From assembly GCF_002797735.1 (NCBI RefSeq), contig NZ_PGFG01000001.1, forward strand, positions 124,001 to 188,000: a stretch of DNA of 64,000 nt, in the 5' to 3' direction. The translations under genes and the position numbers were made by a program. The notes beneath the pieces are model-generated. The model was given only the letters and a program-made list of their open reading frames with translations. It ran no database searches and had not been told where the DNA came from. How positions within the stretch are numbered: position 1 is the first letter of the stretch; every line of letters begins with the position of its first letter. The DNA comes from Thermoflavifilum aggregans (GTDB lineage: Bacteria > Bacteroidota > Bacteroidia > Chitinophagales > Chitinophagaceae). Of this stretch, positions 1 through 8,686 are shown one piece after another.

Positions 1-323
1 TCCACCTGGCCGGTTTGTTCATCTCTGGCAATCGTACCTAAAGGCACTTCAATCACCACATCCCGTCCGTCTTTGCCTGTGCAGTTATTTTTGCTGCCGG
101 GCTCTCCGTCGCCTGCCACTATATGCTTTTTCCAGCGCAGATGCAGCAAGGTCCAGAGCTGGGCATTGCCTTTCAGGATGATATGCCCACCCCGGCCGCC
201 GTCTCCGCCGTCAGGCCCACCCTTAGGCTGGTATTTCAGGCGCATAAAATGCACACATCCATCCCCGCCTTTACCTGAACGGCAATAGACCCGGATGTAA
301 TCCACGAAATTTTGCTTTTCCAA
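1..323 (-). CDS. obg: Obg family GTPase, N-terminal part (truncated by window edge)
   Basis: This is the N-terminal 107 or so codons of the ribosome-associated GTPase Obg (CgtA), which acts in late 50S assembly and growth control. The visible part is the glycine-rich Obg fold: it opens NFVDYIRVYCRSGKGGDG and continues with PKGGPDGGDGGRGG, typical of the family. The GTPase domain lies beyond the window. No ATG fits; the frame has a stop just upstream, and TTG at 323-321 gives a normal family N-terminus, so a TTG start is inferred. Only 12 bases separate it from the adk stop, so it is probably the last-read member of a recA-adk-obg run with adk. Confidence 0.9.
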   Translation of the reverse strand, partial: MEKQNFVDYIRVYCRSGKGGDGCVHFMRLKYQPKGGPDGGDGGRGGHIILKGNAQLWTLLHLRWKKHIVAGDGEPGSKNNCTGKDGRDVVIEVPLGTIARDEQTGQV

Positions 324-335
324 AGCAATGCAGCT

Positions 336-956
336 TTAGGAACGTTGATCCGGAGACACCGGATGAGATGTGAGCTCCGCAAATCGCTTGTCAATCTGTT
401 GCCTGATGCGGTTGAAAACTTCCTCTACAGTACCCACCGCCGGTATGGCCTGCAGTTTATGCTGCTGGGCATAATAATCGGCCACAGGTGAGGTTTTATT
501 GTAATATTCCGCAATCCGCGCCCGGATTATTTCTTCGCTGGCATCATCGGTTCTGCCTGACGTCTGTCCCCGCAGCAACAAACGCTTGATGAGTTCTTCC
601 TCCGGCACTTCCATCAGCAGCACCAGATGAATGGCAGTAGATTTCAGCGCCAGCAATTTATCCAGGGCTCTGGCCTGGGCAGTGGTACGGGGGAATCCGT
701 CGAATATAAATCCTTTAGCATCTGCCCTGGCATCGAGTTGAGAGCTGATCATGGCAATCACCACTTCATCGGGCACCAATGCGCCACGATCCATAAACTT
801 CTTGGCCTCCAGCCCCAGTGGCGTACGACGCTCGATTTCGCTTCTGAGCATGTCGCCCGTACTCAGATGGGTAAATTGGTAATGATCAATTATCAGCTGG
901 CTTTGCGTGCCTTTTCCGCTCCCAGGCGGGCCAAATAAAATCAGATTAAACAACAT
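336..956 (-). CDS. adk: Adenylate kinase, short-lid type
   Basis: Cytosolic adenylate kinase (ATP + AMP = 2 ADP), 206 residues. The P-loop GPPGSGKGT is at residues 9-17, the AMP-binding STGDMLR at 32-38 and FDGFPR at 85-90. The lid at about 130-140 (GQTSGRTDD) is short and lacks the inserted, often zinc-binding lid of long-form enzymes; this is the short variant. The ATG at 956 is supported by a TAnnTTTG promoter element 31 bases upstream. The downstream gene is obg after 12 bases, so the two are probably co-transcribed. Identification is secure. Confidence 0.96.
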   Translation of the reverse strand: MLFNLILFGPPGSGKGTQSQLIIDHYQFTHLSTGDMLRSEIERRTPLGLEAKKFMDRGALVPDEVVIAMISSQLDARADAKGFIFDGFPRTTAQARALDKLLALKSTAIHLVLLMEVPEEELIKRLLLRGQTSGRTDDASEEIIRARIAEYYNKTSPVADYYAQQHKLQAIPAVGTVEEVFNRIRQQIDKRFAELTSHPVSPDQRS

Positions 957-987
957 GTCGGTTATTCATCTTGTAAAAAAATCCGGT

Positions 988-995
988 CAAAAATA
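988..995 (-). promoter_or_regulatory. Bacteroidota -7 promoter element before adk
   Basis: The minus strand reads TATTTTTG, an exact TAnnTTTG match, 31 bases before the adk start codon. No TTTG or TTG element sits at the usual 19-21 base spacing, so only the -7 half is supported. It would give adk-obg a promoter separate from recA. Confidence 0.45.
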
Positions 996-1073
996 GTGAA
1001 GCCCGAGCAAAATAAGGCCGGAAAGAGATAATTTCAAACAAAACGGTGAGAATTTTAAAATTTCTAAACCCGT

Positions 1074-2075
1074 TTATTTGTTTTCCCCTATTACGGCTGC
1101 ACGGATTTTTTGTTCCAGCTCGGCCATCAGTTCGGGATTATCCTGCAGCAGCTGGCGCACTGCATCACGACCCTGCCCCAGTTTGTTGCCATCATAGCTG
1201 AACCAGGAGCCACTTTTTTGCAGGATGTTCAATTCGGTAGCCAAGTCAATGATTTCTCCGGCTTTGGAAATTCCTTGGCCAAAGATAATGTCGAATTCTG
1301 CCTGTTTGAAAGGTGGAGCCACCTTGTTTTTCACCACTTTTACCTTGACCCGGTTGCCAATGGTTTGTTCTCCATCCTTGATCTGATTGATGCGTCGGAT
1401 GTCGAGGCGAACAGATGCATAAAACTTGAGAGCATTGCCGCCGGTAGTCGTTTCCGGGTTGCCAAACATGACGCCGATTTTTTCGCGCAGCTGGTTGATG
1501 AAAATGCAGCAGCTGTTTGTTTTGCTGATGGTAGCGGTTAGTTTGCGCAAAGCCTGGCTCATGAGGCGGGCCTGCAGGCCCATTTTGCTATCGCCCATCT
1601 CCCCCTCCAGCTCTCCTTTGGGCACCAGAGCGGCTACTGAGTCAATTACAATCACATCCACAGCGCCTGACAGAATCAGCCGGTCGGCTATTTCCAGTGC
1701 CTGCTCGCCGTAATCGGGCTGGGAAATCAGCAGATTGTCTACATCCACACCCAGCCTTTGGGCATAACTGCTGTCAAAAGCATGTTCGGCATCAATAATG
1801 GCACAGATACCGCCTTTCTTCTGGGCTTCGGCAATGGCATGAATGGCTATCGTGGTTTTCCCGGTAGCTTCCGGACCATATATTTCAATAATTCTGCCAC
1901 GGGGAAATCCGCCCACACCAAGCGCCAGATCGAGTCCCAGTGAGCCGGTGGAAATCACTTCCATCTGCCTGTCGGCCTTTTCACCCATCACCATCACGGC
2001 TCCCTTACCAAAATCTTTTTCAATCTTGTCAATGGTGAGGCGCAGGGCTTTCAGTTTTTCGTTTGTTTCTGCCAT
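1074..2075 (-). CDS. recA: Recombinase RecA
   Basis: RecA, 333 residues, forms ATP-dependent filaments on single-stranded DNA for homologous recombination and stimulates self-cleavage of LexA-type proteins. Walker A GPEATGKT is at residues 67-74; the Walker B region ([10 protein letters not shown]) and the L2 loop ([15 protein letters not shown]) are intact. The C-terminus ends with little of the acidic tail seen in Escherichia coli. The ATG at 2075 gives the normal N-terminus. It is followed by adk after 117 bases. No clear LexA-type operator was seen in the 149-base upstream gap. Confidence 0.98.
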   Translation of the reverse strand: MAETNEKLKALRLTIDKIEKDFGKGAVMVMGEKADRQMEVISTGSLGLDLALGVGGFPRGRIIEIYGPEATGKTTIAIHAIAEAQKKGGICAIIDAEHAFDSSYAQRLGVDVDNLLISQPDYGEQALEIADRLILSGAVDVIVIDSVAALVPKGELEGEMGDSKMGLQARLMSQALRKLTATISKTNSCCIFINQLREKIGVMFGNPETTTGGNALKFYASVRLDIRRINQIKDGEQTIGNRVKVKVVKNKVAPPFKQAEFDIIFGQGISKAGEIIDLATELNILQKSGSWFSYDGNKLGQGRDAVRQLLQDNPELMAELEQKIRAAVIGENK

Positions 2076-2224
2076 GGTATTGAGGTATTATCAAGTTGTC
2101 AAAAAATTGTTCGTTCCGAAATTACATAAATTGACAGGAAAATGCATGGAAAAAGCTTTTCGATGTTTTCCATGTGCCTATCGCCTGCAAATTTGGAGGA
2201 GTGCTACGCAAAGAAATTGCGCAT

Positions 2225-2929
2225 TTATCCGGACAACCAGATAACGGCCAGCATTTGGCTTATAAATCCTGCTGCATAACCAGTATATACTTCCAGTGGC
2301 TGATGGGCATTCAGGATTAGCCTGCTGGTGAGCACCAGTCCCGACAGCAACACAGCACCCATGACAGGCAAAGCCGGATTCAGGTAAGGATCTCTGCTCA
2401 GCAGAATCATGACTGCCAAAATACTTCCCGCCGCCGTGGCATGGGCACTGATCTTGAAAAAAATATTGCACAAAAAAACCAGTATAATCGCGATAAAATT
2501 GCCCAGTAAAAACGGTTTGAGGACCTGGGGAAAAGCCTGATCAAAGGCAAACACCCGATAAACCCACCAGTAAAAAATCATGATGGCCATGTAGGGCACG
2601 ATGCGCTCCTGCCGGCTGTGTAGTTGTATGGATTGCACAAAGCCGGTGGCTTTCAGCAGCAGCAGGGTGCCCAGGGGTAAAATAAGCGTATTCACACAAA
2701 TGGAGCTCATCACCCGGAAATGCGTGTAGGCATCGAGCTGCGGTAATTCATAGCGGTGTACCCAAAGCAAAAATTCGCTCACAGCAAATGGCACCCATAG
2801 CGGATGAAAGATAAAAGAAACCACCATGGCTGCTGCACGCAATAGTGGGGATGCCTGAAACGAGCTTTCGGGCTGTGTATCACCGGATGGAGACGATGGC
2901 GTCAATGCGTGTTGCTGATCCATAATCAA
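2225..2929 (-). CDS. PAP2-like integral membrane protein
   Basis: A 234-residue membrane protein with about five or six hydrophobic segments after a polar, Ser/Pro-rich N-terminus of some 25 residues. The C-terminal part (HATAAGSILAV, then SRLILNAHQPLEVYTGYAAG) resembles the last part of PAP2-type phosphatases, where a Ser-Arg...His...Pro pattern precedes a membrane helix. The classic KxxxxxxRP and PSGH motifs are not clearly present, so catalysis is doubtful. The start overlaps the rpoN stop by 4 bases (ATG-type coupling), so it is probably translated from the rnhB-rpoN message. A role in lipid or carrier phosphate metabolism is only inference. Confidence 0.6.
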   Translation of the reverse strand: MIMDQQHALTPSSPSGDTQPESSFQASPLLRAAAMVVSFIFHPLWVPFAVSEFLLWVHRYELPQLDAYTHFRVMSSICVNTLILPLGTLLLLKATGFVQSIQLHSRQERIVPYMAIMIFYWWVYRVFAFDQAFPQVLKPFLLGNFIAIILVFLCNIFFKISAHATAAGSILAVMILLSRDPYLNPALPVMGAVLLSGLVLTSRLILNAHQPLEVYTGYAAGFISQMLAVIWLSG

Positions 2930-4434
2930 AGCTGCTTGCGCAAACGGGCAACTGGAATATTAAGCTGTTCGCGGTATTTGGCTACGGTGCGGCGGGCAAT
3001 GTTATATCCCTTTTCCTGCAGCAGCCGCGTGAGCATTTCGTCGCTAAGAGGCTTGCGCTTGTTTTCATTTTCAATCAGGTCGAGCAGAATTTTTTTCACT
3101 TCACGGGTGGATACTTCCTCGCCGCTGTCAGTGGGCAATGATTCTGAAAAGAAATATTTCAGCGGGTAGGTGCCGTATTCGGTTTGCACGTATTTGCTGT
3201 TGGCTACCCGGGATACAGTGGAAATATCTAGGCCGGTACGTTCGGCAATGTCTTTCAGGATCATAGGCTTCAGCTGGGTTTCATCGCCGCTCAGAAAGAA
3301 ATCCTGCTGATAGTCCATGATGGTTTGCATCACTGTAAGCAAAGTATGCTGGCGTTGTTTGATAGCGTCAATAAACCATTTGGCCGCATCAATCTTTTGC
3401 TTGATGAACAATATTGCTTCCCGCTGGCGTTTATCTTTTTTGGCTCCTTTCTCATAATCCCGCAGCATGTCGCGGTATTCGGAGGAGATGCGCAGATCAG
3501 GCGCATTGCGGGCATTGAGGGTGAGTTCAAGCTTGCCGTTGTTATTGAGGATGAAGAAATCCGGGACAATATAGCTTTCGGCTTTGTTATCCGGAGCGAA
3601 GTTATTGCCCGGCTTTGGGTTCAAATGGGTAATGAGTTGAATCACCGCTTTTAGCTCGTCGTCCTTCAGCCCCATTCCCCGCTGAATTTTTTCGTAATGC
3701 TTTTTGATGAAAGCATCAAAATAATCGGTCAGCACTGTTTGTGCATGCTTCACCAGCGGATCATCGGATGGTTTTCGTTTAAGCTGAAGCAACAGGCATT
3801 CCTGGAGGTTGCGGGCACATACACCGGGTGGATCAAAACTTTGCACCATGGCAATGATTTGTTCCACCTCCTGTTCATTAGTGATGATATTCTGGGAAAA
3901 CGACAGGTCGTCGGCAATGGCTGAAGCTTCCCGCCGGAGATAACCATCATCGTCAATGCTACCAATGATCTGACGGGCTATCTGCTGCTGGCGTTCATCC
4001 AGTGACAGCATCCCCAGCTGATCGAGCAGGTAATCCTGAAAGGAAGTTTCCACGCGAATGGGTATGGTGCGGGTTTCATCCATTTCAGGATAATGATCAT
4101 CGCGAAGGCGATAATCTGCCACGTCATCATCGTCCATCAGATATTCCGATACGTCGATATTATCATATTCATCCTCGCTCCCGTCCGGTTCTTCCTCATA
4201 CAGTTCCTGCTCATCTTCATGGGTTTCGGTTTCTTCCGTCAGGGGTTCGGGCTCATCCAGGGGTGTATCCTCCGCATGCCCGTCATCACCAAACTCCAGA
4301 GCCGGATTTTCTTCAATTTCCTGCTTGATACGCTCTTCTAGATTGGCCGTAGGGATCTGCAGCAGTTTCATGAGCTGAATCTGCTGAGGGGAGAGTTTCT
4401 GCAATAATTTTTGCTGTTGTGTTTGTCTGAGCAT
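2926..4434 (-). CDS. rpoN: RNA polymerase sigma-54 factor
   Basis: Sigma-54, 502 residues from the ATG at 4434. The Gln/Leu-rich activator-interaction region I is at residues 1-50 (QQQKLLQKLSPQQIQL), followed by a very acidic region II rich in Asp/Glu to about 130, the core-binding region, and the RpoN box ARRTVAKYRE at about 480-489 that reads the -24 promoter element. The frame is open 24 codons further upstream, but that extension (hydrophobic, then KNRGR) is not part of the family, so the internal ATG is preferred. It directs transcription with enhancer-binding ATPases, none of which are in the window. It sits between rnhB and the PAP2-like gene, all on the minus strand. Confidence 0.95.
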   Translation of the reverse strand: MLRQTQQQKLLQKLSPQQIQLMKLLQIPTANLEERIKQEIEENPALEFGDDGHAEDTPLDEPEPLTEETETHEDEQELYEEEPDGSEDEYDNIDVSEYLMDDDDVADYRLRDDHYPEMDETRTIPIRVETSFQDYLLDQLGMLSLDERQQQIARQIIGSIDDDGYLRREASAIADDLSFSQNIITNEQEVEQIIAMVQSFDPPGVCARNLQECLLLQLKRKPSDDPLVKHAQTVLTDYFDAFIKKHYEKIQRGMGLKDDELKAVIQLITHLNPKPGNNFAPDNKAESYIVPDFFILNNNGKLELTLNARNAPDLRISSEYRDMLRDYEKGAKKDKRQREAILFIKQKIDAAKWFIDAIKQRQHTLLTVMQTIMDYQQDFFLSGDETQLKPMILKDIAERTGLDISTVSRVANSKYVQTEYGTYPLKYFFSESLPTDSGEEVSTREVKKILLDLIENENKRKPLSDEMLTRLLQEKGYNIARRTVAKYREQLNIPVARLRKQL

Positions 4435-4506
4435 AATACGGCCCCTATTTTTTATCTGCCTGGCAAATGGAAACCCGATAGCAGCCTGAAGCAAAAATAA
4501 TAACAT

Positions 4507-5145
4507 TCAGGATTCCTGTGGATGCGAATCATCGGCTGCCATAAACAATTTAGGCATGCAGGGAGAGAAGGTTCTGCGGTGATGGGGAGTTAAACCCAGT
4601 TGCTGAATCGCCCGCCGGTGAGCGACTGTGGGATAACCTTTGTTGCGGTCCCAGCCATATTCCGGATATTGTGCGTGCAGGTGCATCATCCAGGCATCGC
4701 GGTAAGTTTTGGCCAATATGGATGCAGCTGCGATGGATGCGTATCGGCTGTCACCCTTTACTATGCATACATGCGGTATATCCGCATAGGGTTTAAAGCG
4801 GTTCCCGTCGATGAGCAGGCGCTGCGGCCGTATCCGTAGCTGATCAACAGCCAGATGCATAGCCCGGAATGAAGCCTGCAGGATGTTGGTGCGGTCTATT
4901 TCTTCCGGTGAAACGGCAGCCACAGCAAAGGCAAGGGCATGCTCTTCGATGTACCGCCTGAGTTCTTCCCGCTGGGAAGGACGGAGCTGTTTGGAATCAT
5001 TCAGCAGGGGATGATAAAAACCCGTGGGCAGAATCACGGCAGCAGCAAACACGGGACCGGCCAGGCACCCGCGACCGGCTTCATCACAGCCTGCTTCCAC
5101 ACCGTCGTTCTGATAATAAGGTAGCAAACGAGAAGATGGATTCAC
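4507..5145 (-). CDS. rnhB: Ribonuclease HII
   Basis: RNase HII, 212 residues, nicks DNA 5' of single ribonucleotides and degrades RNA in RNA:DNA hybrids. The catalytic DEAGRG is at residues 21-26, and the other acidic active-site residues lie in LIDGN and in the YRDAWM region. The start codon is GTG at 5145; no other start gives the N-terminus. The 72-base gap to rpoN suggests a shared message. Confidence 0.95.
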   Translation of the reverse strand: MNPSSRLLPYYQNDGVEAGCDEAGRGCLAGPVFAAAVILPTGFYHPLLNDSKQLRPSQREELRRYIEEHALAFAVAAVSPEEIDRTNILQASFRAMHLAVDQLRIRPQRLLIDGNRFKPYADIPHVCIVKGDSRYASIAAASILAKTYRDAWMMHLHAQYPEYGWDRNKGYPTVAHRRAIQQLGLTPHHRRTFSPCMPKLFMAADDSHPQES

Positions 5146-5200
5146 ACGGGCAATTTAATGGATTCATCCGAGCATTTTACCCTGCTCACCGGGAACTCAC

Positions 5201-5208
5201 TATTTTTG
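5201..5208 (+). promoter_or_regulatory. Bacteroidota -7 promoter element abutting ctaA
   Basis: TATTTTTG is an exact TAnnTTTG match ending only 4 bases before the ctaA ATG at 5213. If used in the ordinary way, transcription would begin at or within a few bases of the start codon, giving a leaderless or nearly leaderless message. No good -33 TTG is seen, so this could be chance. Confidence 0.35.
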
Positions 5209-5212
5209 CGCT

Positions 5213-6262
5213 ATGCCAACAGATACGCTTGTTAATGCCCGCACCAGGCCTGTTGCCATCTGGCTGCTGGTGGGTGTGTGTATGATCATGGGTCAGGTTT
5301 GGCTGGGCGGTGTTACCCGGCTTACCGGATCTGGCCTTTCCATCACGGAATGGGATCCCATCATGGGTGCAATTCCACCGCTCTCGCACGAGGCCTGGGA
5401 AAAAGCTTTTCACTTGTATCAGCAGACCCCTCAATATCAGCTGGAAAACCGCTATTTTACGTTGCAGGATTTCAAGCGGATTTATTTCTGGGAATGGCTG
5501 CATCGCCTTTGGGCAAGAGCGATGGGGGTGGTGTTTATTGCAGGATTTGTAGTATTCCTAGTACAGCGCCGGTTTACCCGCGGAATGGTAGGCCCTCTGG
5601 TGATCTTGTTCCTGCTGGGAGGCCTGCAGGGATTGGTGGGCTGGATTATGGTGAAAAGCGGATTAACGGGCGAGCATACGCGCGTGAATCACATCAAGCT
5701 GGCCATTCATTTTCTGACAGCCATGGTGTTGCTGGTTTATACCTTTTGGTTTGCGCTGTTGTTGCTGGTGCGCAGGCAACAATGCTTTCCGGCAAAATCA
5801 CTGCGGGTATGGCTGTGGGTGAGTGTAGGAGTGTTGATTGTACAACTGGCTTACGGATCCTTTATGGCCGGCCTGCATGCAGCCATGGCTGCCCCTACCT
5901 GGCCTGATATCAACGGATATGCCATTCCACCCGGTCTGTGGGGGGAAAAACCACCCTTCAGTAATCTGGTCAATAATGTCATTACCGTGCAGTTTATTCA
6001 TCGCCTGCTGGCTTATGTGTTGTTTATCCTGTTGTTTGTCATAGGCTGGAAGGCTCGCAAGTCGCCGGCCGGAAGCCTTTTGCGCCGGACAAGCTGGCTG
6101 CCGTTTGGGATAGCCTGCCTGCAAATTTTGCTGGGCGTACTGACGGTCATCCACAGCCATGTGCATATTCCCATAGCGCTGGCCGTGAGTCATCAGTTTG
6201 TAGGGATGCTTTTGCTGCTATCGCTGATCTGGATGTTTTTCATCAGCCAAAAACCTGCGTAA
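5213..6262 (+). CDS. ctaA: Heme A synthase (COX15/CtaA family)
   Basis: A 349-residue membrane protein with eight predicted helices that oxidises the C8 methyl of heme O to make heme A for cytochrome oxidase. Heme-ligating His residues lie in the repeated four-helix halves: EWLHR near residue 100, HTRVNHIKLAIH near 155-170, TVQFIHRLLAY near 260, and SHVHIP with SHQFVG near 320-330. The N-terminal GGVTRLTGSGLSITEW is a family signature. It starts divergently from rnhB with 67 bases between. No other cytochrome oxidase gene is in the window. Confidence 0.93.
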   Translation: MPTDTLVNARTRPVAIWLLVGVCMIMGQVWLGGVTRLTGSGLSITEWDPIMGAIPPLSHEAWEKAFHLYQQTPQYQLENRYFTLQDFKRIYFWEWLHRLWARAMGVVFIAGFVVFLVQRRFTRGMVGPLVILFLLGGLQGLVGWIMVKSGLTGEHTRVNHIKLAIHFLTAMVLLVYTFWFALLLLVRRQQCFPAKSLRVWLWVSVGVLIVQLAYGSFMAGLHAAMAAPTWPDINGYAIPPGLWGEKPPFSNLVNNVITVQFIHRLLAYVLFILLFVIGWKARKSPAGSLLRRTSWLPFGIACLQILLGVLTVIHSHVHIPIALAVSHQFVGMLLLLSLIWMFFISQKPA

Positions 6263-6386
6263 AATTGTCGGCCCGTTGTACGCCAGGGATCTGCCAGTTG
6301 TGGTGCCCAATGATCCAGTAGATCTCCTCATGGGACGACAAAAAGGTATTCAGCGGGTAATGCCGGCATAGAACAGCGTTCTCCAA
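6243..6386 (-). CDS. Possible small ORF or gene remnant
   Basis: An open frame of 47 codons with a TTG start overlaps the 3' end of ctaA by 20 bases on the opposite strand. Its peptide (containing HEEIYWIIGHHNWQIPG) has a protein-like composition, with aromatic and charged residues mixed rather than the skewed content of most shadow frames. I recognise no family. It could be the C-terminal remnant of a lost gene, a real short gene, or chance. It fills most of the 167-base gap between ctaA and the patatin gene. Confidence 0.2.
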   Translation of the reverse strand: MENAVLCRHYPLNTFLSSHEEIYWIIGHHNWQIPGVQRADNFTQVFG

Positions 6387-6429
6387 TAGGTTATTTTACA
6401 CAAAAAGCACTTATATTTCTCTTTTCTGA

Positions 6430-8670
6430 ATGACTCGCCGCAGCATGAAAAAATGGAAAATAGTTTTTTATCGTTTTTTCCCTGTGCAACTTACCCTGCT
6501 GCATCTGCGCCACTATCCCTTATTGCTGCTCATCTGGGTGATGCTCTTTGCCATGGTGGGTGGATATTTTGCGCGTTCGTTCGGCGCCCATACTTTATTT
6601 CTTGCTCCCGAATATCTCGGTCAGGTCAGCTTCTACGGATTTTTAATTCTGGGCGTCACCACAGGTACATTCATTATGTCGTGGAATATCACCACGTTTA
6701 TCCTTCATAGCAAACGTTTCCGGTTTCTGGCTACCACCACACAACCCTTTTTTAAATACTGCCTGAACAATGCCTTCATACCTGTGCTGTTTTATGGCTA
6801 CATGATATGGAAAATGGCAGCGTATCAACGTTATGAAGAATTGGCCGACTGGCCTACGATCGGCTTTTTCATTGAAGGCTATACTTTGGGCATTCTGCTG
6901 GTTGTGTTTATTTCCTTCTTTTATTTTTTCAATGCTGACCGTACGATTTTAAAATCTCTCCAGCGCCGGATGGGAGGTCCGCGTAAAATTCTGGCACAGG
7001 TTCTGAAAAAAGAGGAATATCGGGATGAAGAAGCCCTGCCAGTGAAATATTATTTAAATAGCCCGCTGCAAATCCGCCGGGCTCGCAATGTTTCACATTA
7101 TGACCCGTTATTTCTGGCATCTATATTCCGGGAGCATCATTTTGCCGCTGTTCTTTCCATCCTGTTTGCCTTTGTGCTGATGATCATCCTCAGTTACCTC
7201 ATCAGTTTTCCGGTTTTTCGCATTCCTGCCGGTAGCAGCATACTGCTGTTTTTAACTGTATTGATGGGTATTCTGGGGGCTTTTAGTTATTTTTTTGGAA
7301 GCTGGTCATTGCCGATTGCAGCAGGCTTGCTGTTGTTGCTTAATTTGCTCATCAAACTGGATGTAATTGATACCCGGAGTAAGGCTTACGGGCTCGATTA
7401 CTATCATCACAGCCTGCGCCCCGCCTATCAGTTACGAACTTTTGACAGCCTTTTTACCCCACAAAGGGCCCAACGGGATGCAAGCCTTACCCTGCACATC
7501 CTGGACCGGTGGTACCAACGGCAGACAGCTGAAAAACCTCCCCTGGTGATCATGAATGTAAGCGGAGGTGGCAGCAGGGCGGCTACCTGGGCGATGGAAG
7601 TGTTGCTGCACGCTGATAGCCTGAGCAAAGGACGACTCATGAAACATACCGTATTCATCACAGGTGCGTCAGGGGGGATGCTGGGCGCAGCTTATTTCCG
7701 GGAACTTTATCTGCGTGCCCGTACCAGCCATTCCGTCAATCTATATGATCACCAGTATGTGGATAATATTGCCAGAGATTTATTGAATGCCATCTTATCC
7801 TACTATGCCGTAAACGACTATTTTTCTTTTTTTCAGTTTTTCACTATCGACAGCAATCGGTACGCCAAAGACAGAGGATATGCCTTTGAACAGCAGTTGA
7901 ACCTGAATACCGGAGGCGTGCTGGAAAAATCTCTGGCGGATTATCAGAAACCAGAATCCGATGGTTTGATTCCTTTGCTGCTGATTACTGCGACCATTAC
8001 GGCAGACGGGCGATGCCTGCTGATATCACCCCAGCGCATGAGCTACCTTTGCTATCCCCGCATGCCTGCCGGCATTGATTCCCTGCACCGTGTCATTGAT
8101 GCCATTGACTTTATGACTTATTTCGCCGCCCAGCATCCGCAGAAATTATTATTTACCAATGCCCTGCGCATGAGTGCCACATTTCCTTACATTTTGCCCA
8201 ATGTATACCTGCCAACCCGTCCAATTATCGATGTGATGGATGGAGGGTTGCGGGATACCTACGGACAGGAAATGAGCATGCGTTTTTTGTATGTGTTCCG
8301 CGACTGGATCAACACCCACACCAGCCGGGTTATTTTTTTGCAAATCCGCGATAACCCGCGTGATACGCTTTCCCCCCTGGCACAGCAAAAAGATTTGCGT
8401 GATATGCTGCTGGAGCCGCTGTTTACCGTCCAGAAAAACTGGGATCATTTTCAGGATTATTATCAAAATGATATGATCAGCTATGCCCGGCACTTCCTCA
8501 CCGTGCCTTTTGAGCATATTGTATTTCAATATATTCCCCAACCCCACCAGCAATCAGCTCCGCTGAACTGGCATCTGACCACACGCGAAAAACAGGATAT
8601 CCACCAGGCTTTGTATAATAAAGCCAACCAGGCGGCTTTGCGCGAATTGATGCGGGCCTTGAACGAATGA
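6430..8670 (+). CDS. Patatin-like phospholipase with polytopic membrane N-terminus
   Basis: A 746-residue protein. The first 310 residues or so hold about seven hydrophobic segments in two blocks (roughly 25-185 and 235-310) separated by a charged loop. The rest is a patatin-type serine lipase: oxyanion SGGGSRA at about 378-384, nucleophile elbow GASGG with Ser414, and the dyad Asp in MDGG (Asp604). All catalytic elements are present, so acyl hydrolase activity on membrane lipids is expected; the substrate is unknown. Whether the lipase domain faces cytoplasm or periplasm cannot be told. It stands alone, with ctaA upstream and a convergent peptidase gene downstream after 16 bases. Confidence 0.85.
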   Translation: MTRRSMKKWKIVFYRFFPVQLTLLHLRHYPLLLLIWVMLFAMVGGYFARSFGAHTLFLAPEYLGQVSFYGFLILGVTTGTFIMSWNITTFILHSKRFRFLATTTQPFFKYCLNNAFIPVLFYGYMIWKMAAYQRYEELADWPTIGFFIEGYTLGILLVVFISFFYFFNADRTILKSLQRRMGGPRKILAQVLKKEEYRDEEALPVKYYLNSPLQIRRARNVSHYDPLFLASIFREHHFAAVLSILFAFVLMIILSYLISFPVFRIPAGSSILLFLTVLMGILGAFSYFFGSWSLPIAAGLLLLLNLLIKLDVIDTRSKAYGLDYYHHSLRPAYQLRTFDSLFTPQRAQRDASLTLHILDRWYQRQTAEKPPLVIMNVSGGGSRAATWAMEVLLHADSLSKGRLMKHTVFITGASGGMLGAAYFRELYLRARTSHSVNLYDHQYVDNIARDLLNAILSYYAVNDYFSFFQFFTIDSNRYAKDRGYAFEQQLNLNTGGVLEKSLADYQKPESDGLIPLLLITATITADGRCLLISPQRMSYLCYPRMPAGIDSLHRVIDAIDFMTYFAAQHPQKLLFTNALRMSATFPYILPNVYLPTRPIIDVMDGGLRDTYGQEMSMRFLYVFRDWINTHTSRVIFLQIRDNPRDTLSPLAQQKDLRDMLLEPLFTVQKNWDHFQDYYQNDMISYARHFLTVPFEHIVFQYIPQPHQQSAPLNWHLTTREKQDIHQALYNKANQAALRELMRALNE

Positions 8671-8686
8671 CAGATGGATCGGTTGG

